DNA of 16,114 nt from Chloroflexota bacterium (GTDB lineage Bacteria; Chloroflexota; Dehalococcoidia; DSTF01; JACRBR01), in assembly GCA_025355835.1 (NCBI GenBank), contig JANXYW010000076.1:1-16114 (forward strand), read 5' to 3'. Below are positions 7,244 to 14,807 of this stretch, piece after piece. The translations under genes were made by a program, and so were the position numbers. Below the pieces are notes generated by a model. It searched no databases. It had not been told where the DNA came from and saw only the letters and a program-made list of their open reading frames with translations. Numbering within the stretch: position 1 is the stretch's first letter; every line of letters starts with the position of its first letter.

Positions 7244-10200
7244 TCAGCCGAGCAGCTTCTCCACCTTTCCGGCCGCCTTCTGATACGCGTCGACCGCACG
7301 CGGATAATCACCTGCGGCAAGGAGCACGTCTCCCTGCGCGATGAGCGCCTTCGCGGCGAGCACCGTCTTGCGATCGCCCGACGAGACCGCCCTCGCATCG
7401 GCGCGGGCTACCACGTCGTTCGCGACCGATTTCGCCACCCACGCAAGCACGAGCCGGATCTGACCGAGGTTCAGGTCGCTGTCCGCCGCAACCGCCGCGT
7501 TCAGGTGCAACTCCGCCTGTTCGATCTTCTCGAGCGCGGCGCCCGGGTGCCCGGTCTGGAGCAGTGTGAAGGCGCCATTCCCGGACGTCCCGCCATTCCC
7601 GTAGAGGTCGTCGATCGCTTGCAGGATCAGAGACCTTGCGAGCGCATTCGTACCCGGATCGGTGGATAGCGAATACAGACTCGCCACGCTGCGATTGAGC
7701 GCAACCGTCGGACTGACCACTTCGATGACGGCCGTCTTCGTGTCGGCTCCGCCGTCGTCGTCGGTCACGCGGACCGTGATTGTGTAGAACCCTGCGGCGG
7801 CGTACGCATGCGTAGCGCTGAATGGGGATGTCACAGAGCCGATCAGTTGCAACGGAAGCCCATCGCCCCAGTTGATGGTCGCCGTCTGCGTGTCGAGCGC
7901 ACCAGGATCGGTGAACAGAGACAGCACCGAGATGGGCACCGACGTCAGGGCGAACGGCGCGCCCGCAGCCACCTGGCCGATGACGAGGGAAGGCGGGACG
8001 TTCAGTACCGTCACGACGAGCGTGTCGCAACCGACGCCACCGTCGTCGTCAGCAACGCAGACCGTCACCGTGTACACACCGTTATCGCGGTAAATGTGTA
8101 TCGCAGCGGCCGAGCCCCCAGCACCCGCTGTCGAGCCGGGAGGTCCGGATGGCGTCTCTGACACCATCGCCGTAGACGTAGCGCTTCCATCACCCCAGGT
8201 GACCGCCGCTGTGTGCGTGTCCAGTGTGCCCTTGTCGCGGAACGTCGCCGGCGCAAGCGCGATGATCGAGCCTTCGTTCGTAGTCCGGTCCAGTCCGGCG
8301 TCCACAACTGGAGCTACATTCCCGACGGTGACGATGAGGGAGTCGCAGCCCGTCGCACCGTCGTCGTCCGTGACGCAGACATTCACCGTGTACGCACCGT
8401 TGTCGGCGTAGACGTGCGTGCCTGAAACCGTGCCGCTGGCGCCGGCAGTCGATCCGGGAGGACCGAACGGCGATTCCGAGACGCCGGCCGGGCCGACTCC
8501 CGTGCCGTCACCCCAGCTCACGGTCGCTGAGTGGGTGTCTGCGGTCCCCTTGTCGCTGAAGCCAACCGAGGCGAGGCTCACCGCGCTGCCTTCCGTGGCT
8601 GAACGGTCGGCACCCGCAGCGACGACCGGGGCGACGTTCGAGACCGTGACGTTCGCGGTGTCACATCCGCTGCCGCCATCGTCGTCCGTGACGCACACCT
8701 CCACGACAAACGTACCGTTGTCTGCGTACACGTGACTCAGGCTGAACGTCCGTAGCGCCGTCACGGGCAATGCGGTAACGCCACTCCCGTCGCCGTAATC
8801 CACCGTGGCGGTATGCGTATCGACCGGGCTCGGATCGGTGAACGAGCCCGCACGCGAGAACGTTACACCCTCTGCGACGCTCGCGTCCGCACCAGCGGAC
8901 ACCGTCGGTGCCACGTTCTGTATGTGCACCACCGTCGCGGCCGCATCGGATCCGTCGTCGTCGGTCGCTGTCAGGGTCACGGTCAACGATCCGTCGTCCA
9001 CTGCATGCAGCGTCGGCGCTGCTGTCGTCGCGCCGGAGAGCGTGACGCCGTTCGCGAATGAAGTGGGACTCCACGCGTACGTAAACGGGTCCCCATCCGG
9101 TGAGTACGAACCGGATCCGTCCAGCGTGATCGTGGAGCCTTCCGACGTGAAGTACGGTCCGCCTGCGTCGGCGACGGGCGGCTGCGCGGGACGTCGTGGC
9201 GCGTTCAGATCACCGCCGACATACAGACCGTTCTGAATCGCCGGACGGATGAGGTCGCGATACGCCGCCTGTCCCTTCGGGTTCGGATGCACGACGCCCG
9301 TGTGATTTCCCTGATTGCGGAACGTCTCGTCGAAGCGCGTGATCCAGTGATCGTCGGCACAATACCCATGTCCCGCGAACGCATCGTAGACGCCGCCGAT
9401 GAAGTTCCACCCTTCGTCCAGGGCGTTGGTCCGCACCTGGTTGTCCAGACCGTGTGTGACGACGGAATCCGCAAACACCGTCTCGGACAGGCTGAGCCCC
9501 GGCAGATTGTTCAGCGGATTGATGTCCGGGCAGTAGCTCAGGTCGTCGTCTTGCGTCGCGTTCGGATACTCCGAGAGGTATACACGGTCGTGTGTCACCT
9601 TCGGCAACAGCGTCGCGAAGCGGTCCGCGACTTGCTGATACAGCCCCGAACGATCGGCCTGTGGCGCCAGCTCGGCGATGCCATCGGCGAACAGGTGGTC
9701 GGCCGTATCGCCCGCGGAGTCGATCACAAGTTGGTTGAGGTACGCGACGCAGACAGGCACCAGGGCCAACGTAACCGGCCCGATGAGCGTCGTGCAGATG
9801 CCCGCGATGCCGCCGAGAATCACCGGGTCAGTGCGCGCCGGCGGCACGTTACAGGGCTCCAGCACGATGCATGCCTGCACAATCGGCGCGAAGTTGGCGT
9901 CGTTGCCGCCGATCGACATGAAGAGTGCGTCGACTTCGCGACTGCCCACCAGTTGGGCCGCGCGCGCGATCTGGGGTGGAACGCACTGATTCGGGTGAGC
10001 CACACAATCGAGCGGCGCGTTCGGGACTTCTTCCTTCACGCCCTGATACGGATTGAGGAATCCGTTATTGGCCTCCGCACCTGAACAGGCCAGGTGCACG
10101 AACGTCACCGACGTCCGGGGGTCCGCCCGCTCGATCGCCAGAGCGGCCTGCGCGGAACCTGCGCGCGCTGAGCGGTGGCATCGCCGATCCTCCCACGTCG

Positions 10201-11089
10201 GATGCAGCGTGTTCTGCAGGTTCGCGAGTTGATCGATGAAGTCCCCCAGCGTGGCGAAAGTGGCGTCCACGTCCGCCTGCGCCACGCCCAATGCCGCCCG
10301 CGCGACAGCGATACTGTCGTTGACCGCCTCACCCACCAGGTTCCAGAAGTCGCCCACGGCATCGATGCCGAGTTGAACGACGGCGACTGTGCACCCGACG
10401 ACATCGACCGAAAGCAGGTCGAATTTGTCATACGTGCCGTTGCCGTCGCTGTCGCTCCACCCACACGGCGCGGCGATCGCTGCCGCCGCGGCTACGGTGT
10501 TGTCAAACCTCGTCTGGATCGTCGTGAGATCGGCCAACGCGTTGCCGTAGTTCGCCTGCGCATCGTCCTTGGCGCGCTGCGCTGCGTCGATCTCCTGGAG
10601 CGCCGGCAGCGGGATGAAGATGTCCGGGCTGCCCTCACCCGAGCCGTACGAGTCGCCGAGCGCGACGATTAGCCAGTCCTGGACAATCACGCTCTTCGTC
10701 AGCACGTCCGTGACGCCCGTGTTGTCAGTCACCGTCAGCGTGACCGGATAGGTTCCCTCCGCAAGTTGTCGCGAGATCGTACAGGACGTCGACCGGACAG
10801 CCTGCGCACCCGCCACGACCCACGCGTAGGAAGCGATGGGATGATCGCCCGAAGTCGCGCAGCCATCCAGATCCACGCGAAAGGTCCCCGGATCGATCTC
10901 GCCCGTGAGTCCGGGAAGCGAGCTCGTTTCCGGGTAGTAATCGATGACGCCATCATGGTTGTCGTCCAGACCGAAGCGATCAGGCATTGACCAGTCGAAG
11001 CTCGCCACCGGATGCGCGATCGCCCGACCCGTCGCCGGGAACGCGCACATCAACACCAACATGAACGAGACCACAAGTAAACGTCGCAT
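7244..11089 (-). CDS. Large secreted SGNH/GDSL-type hydrolase with PKD domains
   Basis: 1281 residues with a Sec signal peptide (MRRLLVVSFMLVLM...GRAIA; M14 before C15 argues against a lipobox). Residues 26-136 hold an EF-hand-like loop (D42-D50) and a PKD-like domain. The SGNH esterase/lipase domain spans about 139-625: GDSYGSGEG with nucleophile S147, GGND at 394-397, and H601 in HPNPKGQ as the probable catalytic His. Between blocks one and three lies a long Ala-rich helical insertion with a second calcium-type loop (D213-D221). Five PKD repeats follow (637-1126), then a 150-residue helical tail that I do not recognise and no sorting motif. GGAGG (11097-11101) lies 7 bases before the ATG. 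The substrate is unknown; an extracellular ester, lipid or glycan is likely. It is divergent from the MmyB-type regulator. Confidence 0.88.
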   Translation of the reverse strand: MRRLLVVSFMLVLMCAFPATGRAIAHPVASFDWSMPDRFGLDDNHDGVIDYYPETSSLPGLTGEIDPGTFRVDLDGCATSGDHPIASYAWVVAGAQAVRSTSCTISRQLAEGTYPVTLTVTDNTGVTDVLTKSVIVQDWLIVALGDSYGSGEGSPDIFIPLPALQEIDAAQRAKDDAQANYGNALADLTTIQTRFDNTVAAAAAIAAPCGWSDSDGNGTYDKFDLLSVDVVGCTVAVVQLGIDAVGDFWNLVGEAVNDSIAVARAALGVAQADVDATFATLGDFIDQLANLQNTLHPTWEDRRCHRSARAGSAQAALAIERADPRTSVTFVHLACSGAEANNGFLNPYQGVKEEVPNAPLDCVAHPNQCVPPQIARAAQLVGSREVDALFMSIGGNDANFAPIVQACIVLEPCNVPPARTDPVILGGIAGICTTLIGPVTLALVPVCVAYLNQLVIDSAGDTADHLFADGIAELAPQADRSGLYQQVADRFATLLPKVTHDRVYLSEYPNATQDDDLSYCPDINPLNNLPGLSLSETVFADSVVTHGLDNQVRTNALDEGWNFIGGVYDAFAGHGYCADDHWITRFDETFRNQGNHTGVVHPNPKGQAAYRDLIRPAIQNGLYVGGDLNAPRRPAQPPVADAGGPYFTSEGSTITLDGSGSYSPDGDPFTYAWSPTSFANGVTLSGATTAAPTLHAVDDGSLTVTLTATDDDGSDAAATVVHIQNVAPTVSAGADASVAEGVTFSRAGSFTDPSPVDTHTATVDYGDGSGVTALPVTALRTFSLSHVYADNGTFVVEVCVTDDDGGSGCDTANVTVSNVAPVVAAGADRSATEGSAVSLASVGFSDKGTADTHSATVSWGDGTGVGPAGVSESPFGPPGSTAGASGTVSGTHVYADNGAYTVNVCVTDDDGATGCDSLIVTVGNVAPVVDAGLDRTTNEGSIIALAPATFRDKGTLDTHTAAVTWGDGSATSTAMVSETPSGPPGSTAGAGGSAAAIHIYRDNGVYTVTVCVADDDGGVGCDTLVVTVLNVPPSLVIGQVAAGAPFALTSVPISVLSLFTDPGALDTQTATINWGDGLPLQLIGSVTSPFSATHAYAAAGFYTITVRVTDDDGGADTKTAVIEVVSPTVALNRSVASLYSLSTDPGTNALARSLILQAIDDLYGNGGTSGNGAFTLLQTGHPGAALEKIEQAELHLNAAVAADSDLNLGQIRLVLAWVAKSVANDVVARADARAVSSGDRKTVLAAKALIAQGDVLLAAGDYPRAVDAYQKAAGKVEKLLG
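7712..9181 (-). repeat. Array of five PKD repeats within the SGNH protein gene
   Basis: Coding repeats at residues about 637-727, 728-820, 821-927, 928-1031 and 1032-1126. Each has a (D/N/S)(Y/W)GDG or equivalent strand and a V(T/A)DDDG motif. Repeats 2-4 share an extra Cys pair framing DDDG (C799/C809, C905/C915, C1011/C1021), probably a disulfide. Repeats 3 and 4 share a further GPPGSTAGA insertion, which points to a recent duplication. Confidence 0.8.
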
Positions 11090-11180
11090 GGAAGAACCTC
11101 CGCTTCGCCCGCCGTCCGGGAGTGGTTCGGACGGCCACGGCGCGATTGTCCCTTGACGCCGCGTATCTCCGCAACGAGAA

Positions 11181-11203
11181 ATCGGTCACTTTGAGTGACC
11201 GAT
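11181..11203. promoter_or_regulatory. Perfect 23-bp dyad, probable operator of the MmyB-type regulator
   Basis: ATCGGTCACT and AGTGACCGAT form a perfect 10-bp inverted repeat around TTG. It sits in the 155-base gap between the divergent SGNH-protein and regulator genes, 41 bases before the regulator's ATG. This is a natural place for an autoregulatory site. A terminator role is unlikely because it is upstream of both genes and lacks a T tract. Confidence 0.6.
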
Positions 11204-11230
11204 CGGGCCATGGTTTGTGCTTGTCAACGT

Positions 11231-11245
11231 TAGACTTGGCAGCAA
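11231..11245 (+). promoter_or_regulatory. Possible -10 box of the MmyB-type regulator, leaderless
   Basis: TAGACT (11231-11236) matches the -10 consensus at four of six positions and ends 8 bases before the ATG at 11245. No Shine-Dalgarno sequence precedes that ATG. I find no good -35 box, so activation from the nearby dyad or a poor promoter are both possible. Confidence 0.35.
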
Positions 11246-12066
11246 TGAACGAGTTCAAGGACGCATTCGACTGGCGGACGTCGTTGCGCGAGCATCGCAA
11301 GCTGCGACGGCTCTCGCAGCCGGAGGTCGCCCGGCGTTCGGGACTTTCCGTCTCCGCCGTCAAGTCGTACGAGAGCGGAGACCGCCACCCCAGCCCGGAG
11401 ACGCTGCAGGCGATCATCGACGCGATCGGCATCCCCGTCGAAGACGCGAACCCGATCCTTGGCGGCGCCGGCTACGCGATCGACTGGCAGGAGTTGCTCA
11501 ACGCGCGCTACGAACACCGCAATCTCGACGCGCTCGCGGGGGAAGTTGAGCGATACGCGTGGCCCGTGTTCGTGACGAACCAGGCCACAGACCTCATGTG
11601 CGCAAACAAGGCGTTCCGGCGGGTCGTGAGCATCGATCCGCACGTGCAGTTACCGGACAAGCTGGAGTGGAACTTCCTCGCGCAAGCCAGCAACCCGGCC
11701 TTCGCCAGCCGGCTGGAGAGCTGGGATGAGTCGGTCAGCTTCATGCTTGGCATCGCCAAGGCGGATCCCAGGTTTGCGATCAACCTCGAGCGCCCCACAC
11801 CGTTTCTCTCCGAGGCCTTGCGCAAGTTTCTAAACGGCGACCCACGCTATATCGGCCGCCTGCTGGGGCTCTGGGAGGCTGCCAAGCCCGTGCCGCACAC
11901 CACGCGCATGCGGTATCCCATCCGCTACCGCATCGAGACAGGCGACTTGCTGAGCTTCATCTGTACGATGCACGTCGCCGACATCTGGCAAGAGCTGTCA
12001 TGGCACGACTGGGTGCCCGCCGACGCCCCTACAATCGTTGCGCTCGAATCACTCACTCTGCGCTAG
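11245..12066 (+). CDS. XRE-family regulator with MmyB-like ligand-binding domain
   Basis: 273 residues. An N-terminal helix-turn-helix (about 13-66) contains LREHRKLRRLSQPEVARRSG and SVSAVKSYESGDRHPSPETL. A C-terminal region (about 100-265) resembles the PAS-like MmyB ligand-binding domain, with WPVFVTNQATDLMCANKAF, then EWNFLAQASNPAF and LESWDESVSFML. MmyB-type regulators are reported to bind fatty-acid-like ligands and act in secondary metabolism; the ligand here is unknown. The frame stays open back to 11122, but I take the ATG at 11245 because the protein then begins just before the HTH, as is usual, and the upstream residues overlap the dyad and look non-coding. It is divergent from the SGNH gene and lies upstream of the oxidase pair, 202 bases from the first. 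Confidence 0.83.
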   Translation: MNEFKDAFDWRTSLREHRKLRRLSQPEVARRSGLSVSAVKSYESGDRHPSPETLQAIIDAIGIPVEDANPILGGAGYAIDWQELLNARYEHRNLDALAGEVERYAWPVFVTNQATDLMCANKAFRRVVSIDPHVQLPDKLEWNFLAQASNPAFASRLESWDESVSFMLGIAKADPRFAINLERPTPFLSEALRKFLNGDPRYIGRLLGLWEAAKPVPHTTRMRYPIRYRIETGDLLSFICTMHVADIWQELSWHDWVPADAPTIVALESLTLR

Positions 12067-12087
12067 ACGGCGCTTCTGGCGACCGTC
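12066..12087 (+). terminator. Weak terminator-like hairpin after the regulator gene
   Basis: GACGG-CGC and GCG-A-CCGTC form an 8-bp stem with a one-base bulge around TTCTG. It starts at the last base of the stop codon and is followed by a pyrimidine tract (CCTCCTTCCCCCT). It would separate the regulator from the oxidase genes, but the tract has few T residues. Confidence 0.4.
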
Positions 12088-12217
12088 CCTCCTTCCCCCT
12101 AACAACGCCTCGCCCTTCGTGCCCTTCCTGGTTTCCCCCCAACGTCAATCCCAACAAATAACGCCGCCAGCCAGTGGATCAGATACCGCGCGAGGCCGTA
12201 TGCTAAGGACACTCGCG

Positions 12218-12232
12218 GGCCGCCAGGCGGCC
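12218..12232. promoter_or_regulatory. GC-rich dyad upstream of the oxidase gene
   Basis: GGCCGCC-A-GGCGGCC is a perfect 7-bp dyad about 37 bases before the ATG at 12269. A weak -10-like TATGCT lies just upstream (12199-12204). It could be an operator or a leader hairpin. GC-rich chance palindromes are common here. I see nothing else in the 202-base gap except the Shine-Dalgarno site. Confidence 0.3.
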
Positions 12233-12268
12233 GATGCTAGCACTACAACCACACAGAGGAGGCACACG

Positions 12269-13351
12269 ATGGAGTCCAGCATTCTGGAGGAGCTTCGCAA
12301 AGAGACCGGTGGCGAGGATCTCGACCTGTCGTGGCTCGATAAGCCAGCAGCCGAGCGCGGACTACGCGTCGCGCCCAGCCGCCGCGGCCTCACGCTCGAG
12401 GACATCTCCACGCAGTCATACGGCGACATCCCCGTACACACGAACAACCAGAGCGGCCGCATGCGCGGCGCCGCGCCGCGCGCCGATCAGCAGCGCTCGG
12501 CCAACCAGTGGGGCGACAAGTCCGCTTCGTGGTCCGACTCGGCGATGCTGTTGTATGAAGAGGCCGTGCAACGCCAGTGGAGCAGCGCCACCGACATCCC
12601 GTGGGCGGAGCTGCCCGAGCTGCCGGAAGAGATGGAGCTGGCGATGTCGCAGCTCTGCACGTTCCTCACACAGGTCGAGTTCATCGCCGGCGATGTGCCC
12701 GGCATGTACGCACCGAACATTAGCGGCGAGTATTTCGAAATCGGCATGTTCCTGGCCAGCCAGATCATGGACGAGGCGCGCCACCTCGACGTCTTTCGCA
12801 AGCGCGCGCTCGCCAACGGTATCGGGTTGCTAAAAGCCGGTCCCGGCGCGATCGGTCTGCTGGTCGCGCAGGACTTCACCGAAATGGCCTCGACGCTGCA
12901 CCTCGTCGGTGAAGGCTTCGTGCAGTCGATGTTCCGCATGGGCGAAATGTTCGCGCAGACCGAAGTCGACAAGCGCATGTTCCGCCTGGCCGCGCAGGAC
13001 GAAAGCCGCCACGTCGCATTCGGCGTCATGCACATGAAGCACGTCATCGAAACGCAGCCGGAACGCCGCGACGAGATTCACACGTACCTCGACCGCATGG
13101 AGGGTAACCTCGGCACCGGTTCGACACAGGCCGGACTGACCGGCGGCGGCGAGACAGGCGAAGCACTGGCGATCCTGCTCGGCGGCGGCACCACCGAGAC
13201 GCAGCTGCGCGAGGGCTACGGCAAGCTGCTCGCCATCCGCAAGCGCCAGGTGAACGAGTACATGCACCGGCTCGACGTCGTCGGCCTCGGCGACCGCCGC
13301 CAGCGCATGAACCCCTTCATGGCCATGCTGCTGGATCCGCCGAAGAACTGA
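12269..13351 (+). CDS. Ferritin/R2-like di-iron oxidase, alpha (metal-binding) subunit
   Basis: 360-residue helical protein of the ferritin-like superfamily with a full candidate di-iron set in the order used by R2, R2lox and multicomponent monooxygenases: E137, E169-A-R-H172 (DEARH), E215 (VGEGF) and E245-S-R-H248 (DESRHVAFG). The gaps E137-E169 (32) and E215-E245 (30) are close to those families. The first 90 residues are polar and probably extended; residues 282-312 are Gly-rich. The start at 12269 is set by AGAGGAGG (12255-12262) six bases upstream; a frame running back to 12038 overlaps the regulator gene and is not credible. The paralogue at 13535 follows. No reductase, ferredoxin or coupling protein is in the window. 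I infer an O2-dependent oxidase or oxygenase; the substrate is unknown. Confidence 0.82.
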   Translation: MESSILEELRKETGGEDLDLSWLDKPAAERGLRVAPSRRGLTLEDISTQSYGDIPVHTNNQSGRMRGAAPRADQQRSANQWGDKSASWSDSAMLLYEEAVQRQWSSATDIPWAELPELPEEMELAMSQLCTFLTQVEFIAGDVPGMYAPNISGEYFEIGMFLASQIMDEARHLDVFRKRALANGIGLLKAGPGAIGLLVAQDFTEMASTLHLVGEGFVQSMFRMGEMFAQTEVDKRMFRLAAQDESRHVAFGVMHMKHVIETQPERRDEIHTYLDRMEGNLGTGSTQAGLTGGGETGEALAILLGGGTTETQLREGYGKLLAIRKRQVNEYMHRLDVVGLGDRRQRMNPFMAMLLDPPKN

Positions 13352-13370
13352 TCGACGCACGAAGACGGTA

Positions 13371-13494
13371 GGGGCGCACGGCTGTGCGCCCTGTGCGGGC
13401 ACGAACACTCGTGACGCACGGTTGGGGCACGCGGTGGCGTGCCCTCGCCCACAGGGCGCATCAAACACACGTAGGGGCACGGCGCGCCGTGCCC
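13371..13494. repeat. Cluster of nested palindromes between the two oxidase genes
   Basis: There are three GC-rich palindromes: GGGCGCAC/GTGCGCCC (13372-13391, 4-base loop), GGGCACGC/GCGTGCCC (13425-13444, 4-base loop) and a perfect 20-bp palindrome at 13475-13494. In addition TGCGCCCTGTG (13385-13395) pairs with CACAGGGCGCA (13451-13461), enclosing the second hairpin. The sequence fills most of the 183-base gap and looks like a compound REP-like element. It differs from the elements in lhr. Confidence 0.75.
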
Positions 13495-13534
13495 GCAAAG
13501 GGCGACGGCGATCGTCCACAGACAGGATCTCAAC

Positions 13535-14611
13535 ATGGCAGACGCAGAGACGAAGACAGAAGAACCGGTCGCGCCGCAGATCCCCGGCATCATCACGCCG
13601 CCTGGTCTCGATATGAGCTGGGCAAAGGTGCCGACCGAGCGCCCCCCGAAGCCGGTGATCGGCGCTGAGGGCTTCACGCTGCGCCTCGCCGATGCGGGCG
13701 CCTACGCGTGGGTGCCCGACGTCTGGCCGTACGAAAACGACACGCCGCGCGGCTCCTACCCATCGAAAGACATGGGCATGCCCGCACCGTACACCATCTT
13801 CAACAAAGCCGATGTGTGGGCCGAGAACGCCGCGGATCTGTACGAGCTGGGCATCAAGGAGCAGTGGAAGCCTGCGACACAGATCTCGTGGGGATCGATC
13901 GAGCCACTCGCCGACCACATTGAAGCCGCGATCGACCAGATCTGCTCGAACTTCTCCGAGCAGGCGTACAACTCCACCACCGTGCTGATGGGAAACTTGA
14001 AAGACATCTCGTACGGCTTCCACGAAGTGAAGCTCTACCTGTCGACGCAGGTGTTCGATCACGCGCGACACGTCGAGGCGTTCCGCAAGCGCGCGCTCGC
14101 AAACGGCGGCGGTCTCGGCGTACAGACGCCCGGCTTCTTCAACCGCACCGTCACCGCATCGTTCAAGTTCACCGAGATGATCATCTACATGAACGTCATC
14201 CGCGGCTCGTTCATGCTCGCCACTTGCGAGATGGGGGAAAAGATCGGCCGTTCGCAAGCCGACCGCCAGCTCTTCGAGCTGACGGCGAACGATCTGCGCC
14301 GCCACCTCGCATTCGCTATCGAGCATCTGCGCCACTACCTGCTGATGGGCGACGACCGCAAGCGACGCAACATCCGCGTCTGGTTGGAGCGCGGCGAAAT
14401 CATGATGGCCGCCGACCTCAAGCGCGACACGCCGCTGCGCGAAGCGTTCATCCTCGCGCTTGGCGACACCGTCGCAAAGGGTAAGGAGGGCCTGAAGGCG
14501 CTCCGCGAAGCACAGCTCCGAAAATACATCCTGACACTCGAGGCCGCCACCTACCGCGGCCACGGCGATCACATCACCGCCGCAATGCGCGACGTGATCG
14601 ACAACCCGTAG
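13535..14611 (+). CDS. Ferritin/R2-like paralogue lacking di-iron carboxylates (beta-like subunit)
   Basis: 358-residue homologue of the preceding protein. Shared blocks include LYE...QW..AT.I.W, the core (D)xARHxxxFRKRALANG, FTEM, MGE and RRHLAF, which align without gaps across the core. At the four carboxylate positions it has A144, H176 (DHARH), G224 and L254 (DLRRH), while both metal His are kept (H179, H257). It therefore should not hold a di-iron site of the usual type. Beta subunits of bacterial multicomponent monooxygenases are likewise metal-free R2-fold paralogues, so a structural or regulatory partner of the 12269 product is the best reading. AGGA (13524-13527) lies 7 bases before the ATG. 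The Pro-rich N-terminus (about 1-90) differs from that of its partner. A hairpin follows the stop. Confidence 0.8.
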   Translation: MADAETKTEEPVAPQIPGIITPPGLDMSWAKVPTERPPKPVIGAEGFTLRLADAGAYAWVPDVWPYENDTPRGSYPSKDMGMPAPYTIFNKADVWAENAADLYELGIKEQWKPATQISWGSIEPLADHIEAAIDQICSNFSEQAYNSTTVLMGNLKDISYGFHEVKLYLSTQVFDHARHVEAFRKRALANGGGLGVQTPGFFNRTVTASFKFTEMIIYMNVIRGSFMLATCEMGEKIGRSQADRQLFELTANDLRRHLAFAIEHLRHYLLMGDDRKRRNIRVWLERGEIMMAADLKRDTPLREAFILALGDTVAKGKEGLKALREAQLRKYILTLEAATYRGHGDHITAAMRDVIDNP

Positions 14612-14647
14612 CCGGTCGTTAGTTGACCTGTCGTTGGTGATTGGTTT

Positions 14648-14675
14648 TGAAGGCGGCCCCGATGGGCCGCCTTCA
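14648..14675 (+). terminator. Terminator-like hairpin after the oxidase pair
   Basis: There is a perfect 12-bp stem (14648-14659 with 14664-14675; GGCGGCCC core) with a CGAT loop, 37 bases after the beta-like gene's stop. No T tract follows on the plus strand, so it is either a tract-less terminator or an mRNA 3'-end stabiliser. Confidence 0.6.
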
Positions 14676-14724
14676 CTGTCGCGTCCAACCATGCTCTTCG
14701 TTGGCCGAACAATGATCGCGTAGC

Positions 14725-14742
14725 GGCATTCCGTAGAATGCC
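14725..14742. repeat. Short dyad upstream of the crotonase gene
   Basis: GGCATTC-CGTA-GAATGCC is a perfect 7-bp stem 66 bases before the ATG at 14808. It may be an operator or another member of the small palindromes scattered in this window. A poor promoter-like pair (TTCTGA, CATACT) lies downstream of it. Confidence 0.4.
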
Positions 14743-14807
14743 CTTCTGAGTGCGCCACATCTCCCACATACTGTCGCCACACCGAAGCGAACCTCGGAGG
14801 CACACGT

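Noticed and set aside
9287..10084. 265-residue plus-strand frame inside the SGNH gene
   Set aside because: It is antisense to catalytic blocks of the hydrolase domain and resembles no protein family.
11122..11244. N-terminal extension of the MmyB-type regulator from an ATG at 11122
   Set aside because: It would place the 23-bp dyad inside coding sequence and adds residues with no homology-like pattern. The ATG at 11245 starts right before the HTH.
12038..12268. N-terminal extension of the oxidase alpha gene from 12038
   Set aside because: It overlaps the end of the regulator gene in another frame. A strong Shine-Dalgarno site precedes the ATG at 12269.
12830..14803. 657-residue open frame on the minus strand spanning both oxidase genes
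   Set aside because: It lies antisense to two well-supported genes and runs through the palindrome cluster. It has no recognisable domain and is a by-product of GC-rich codon use.
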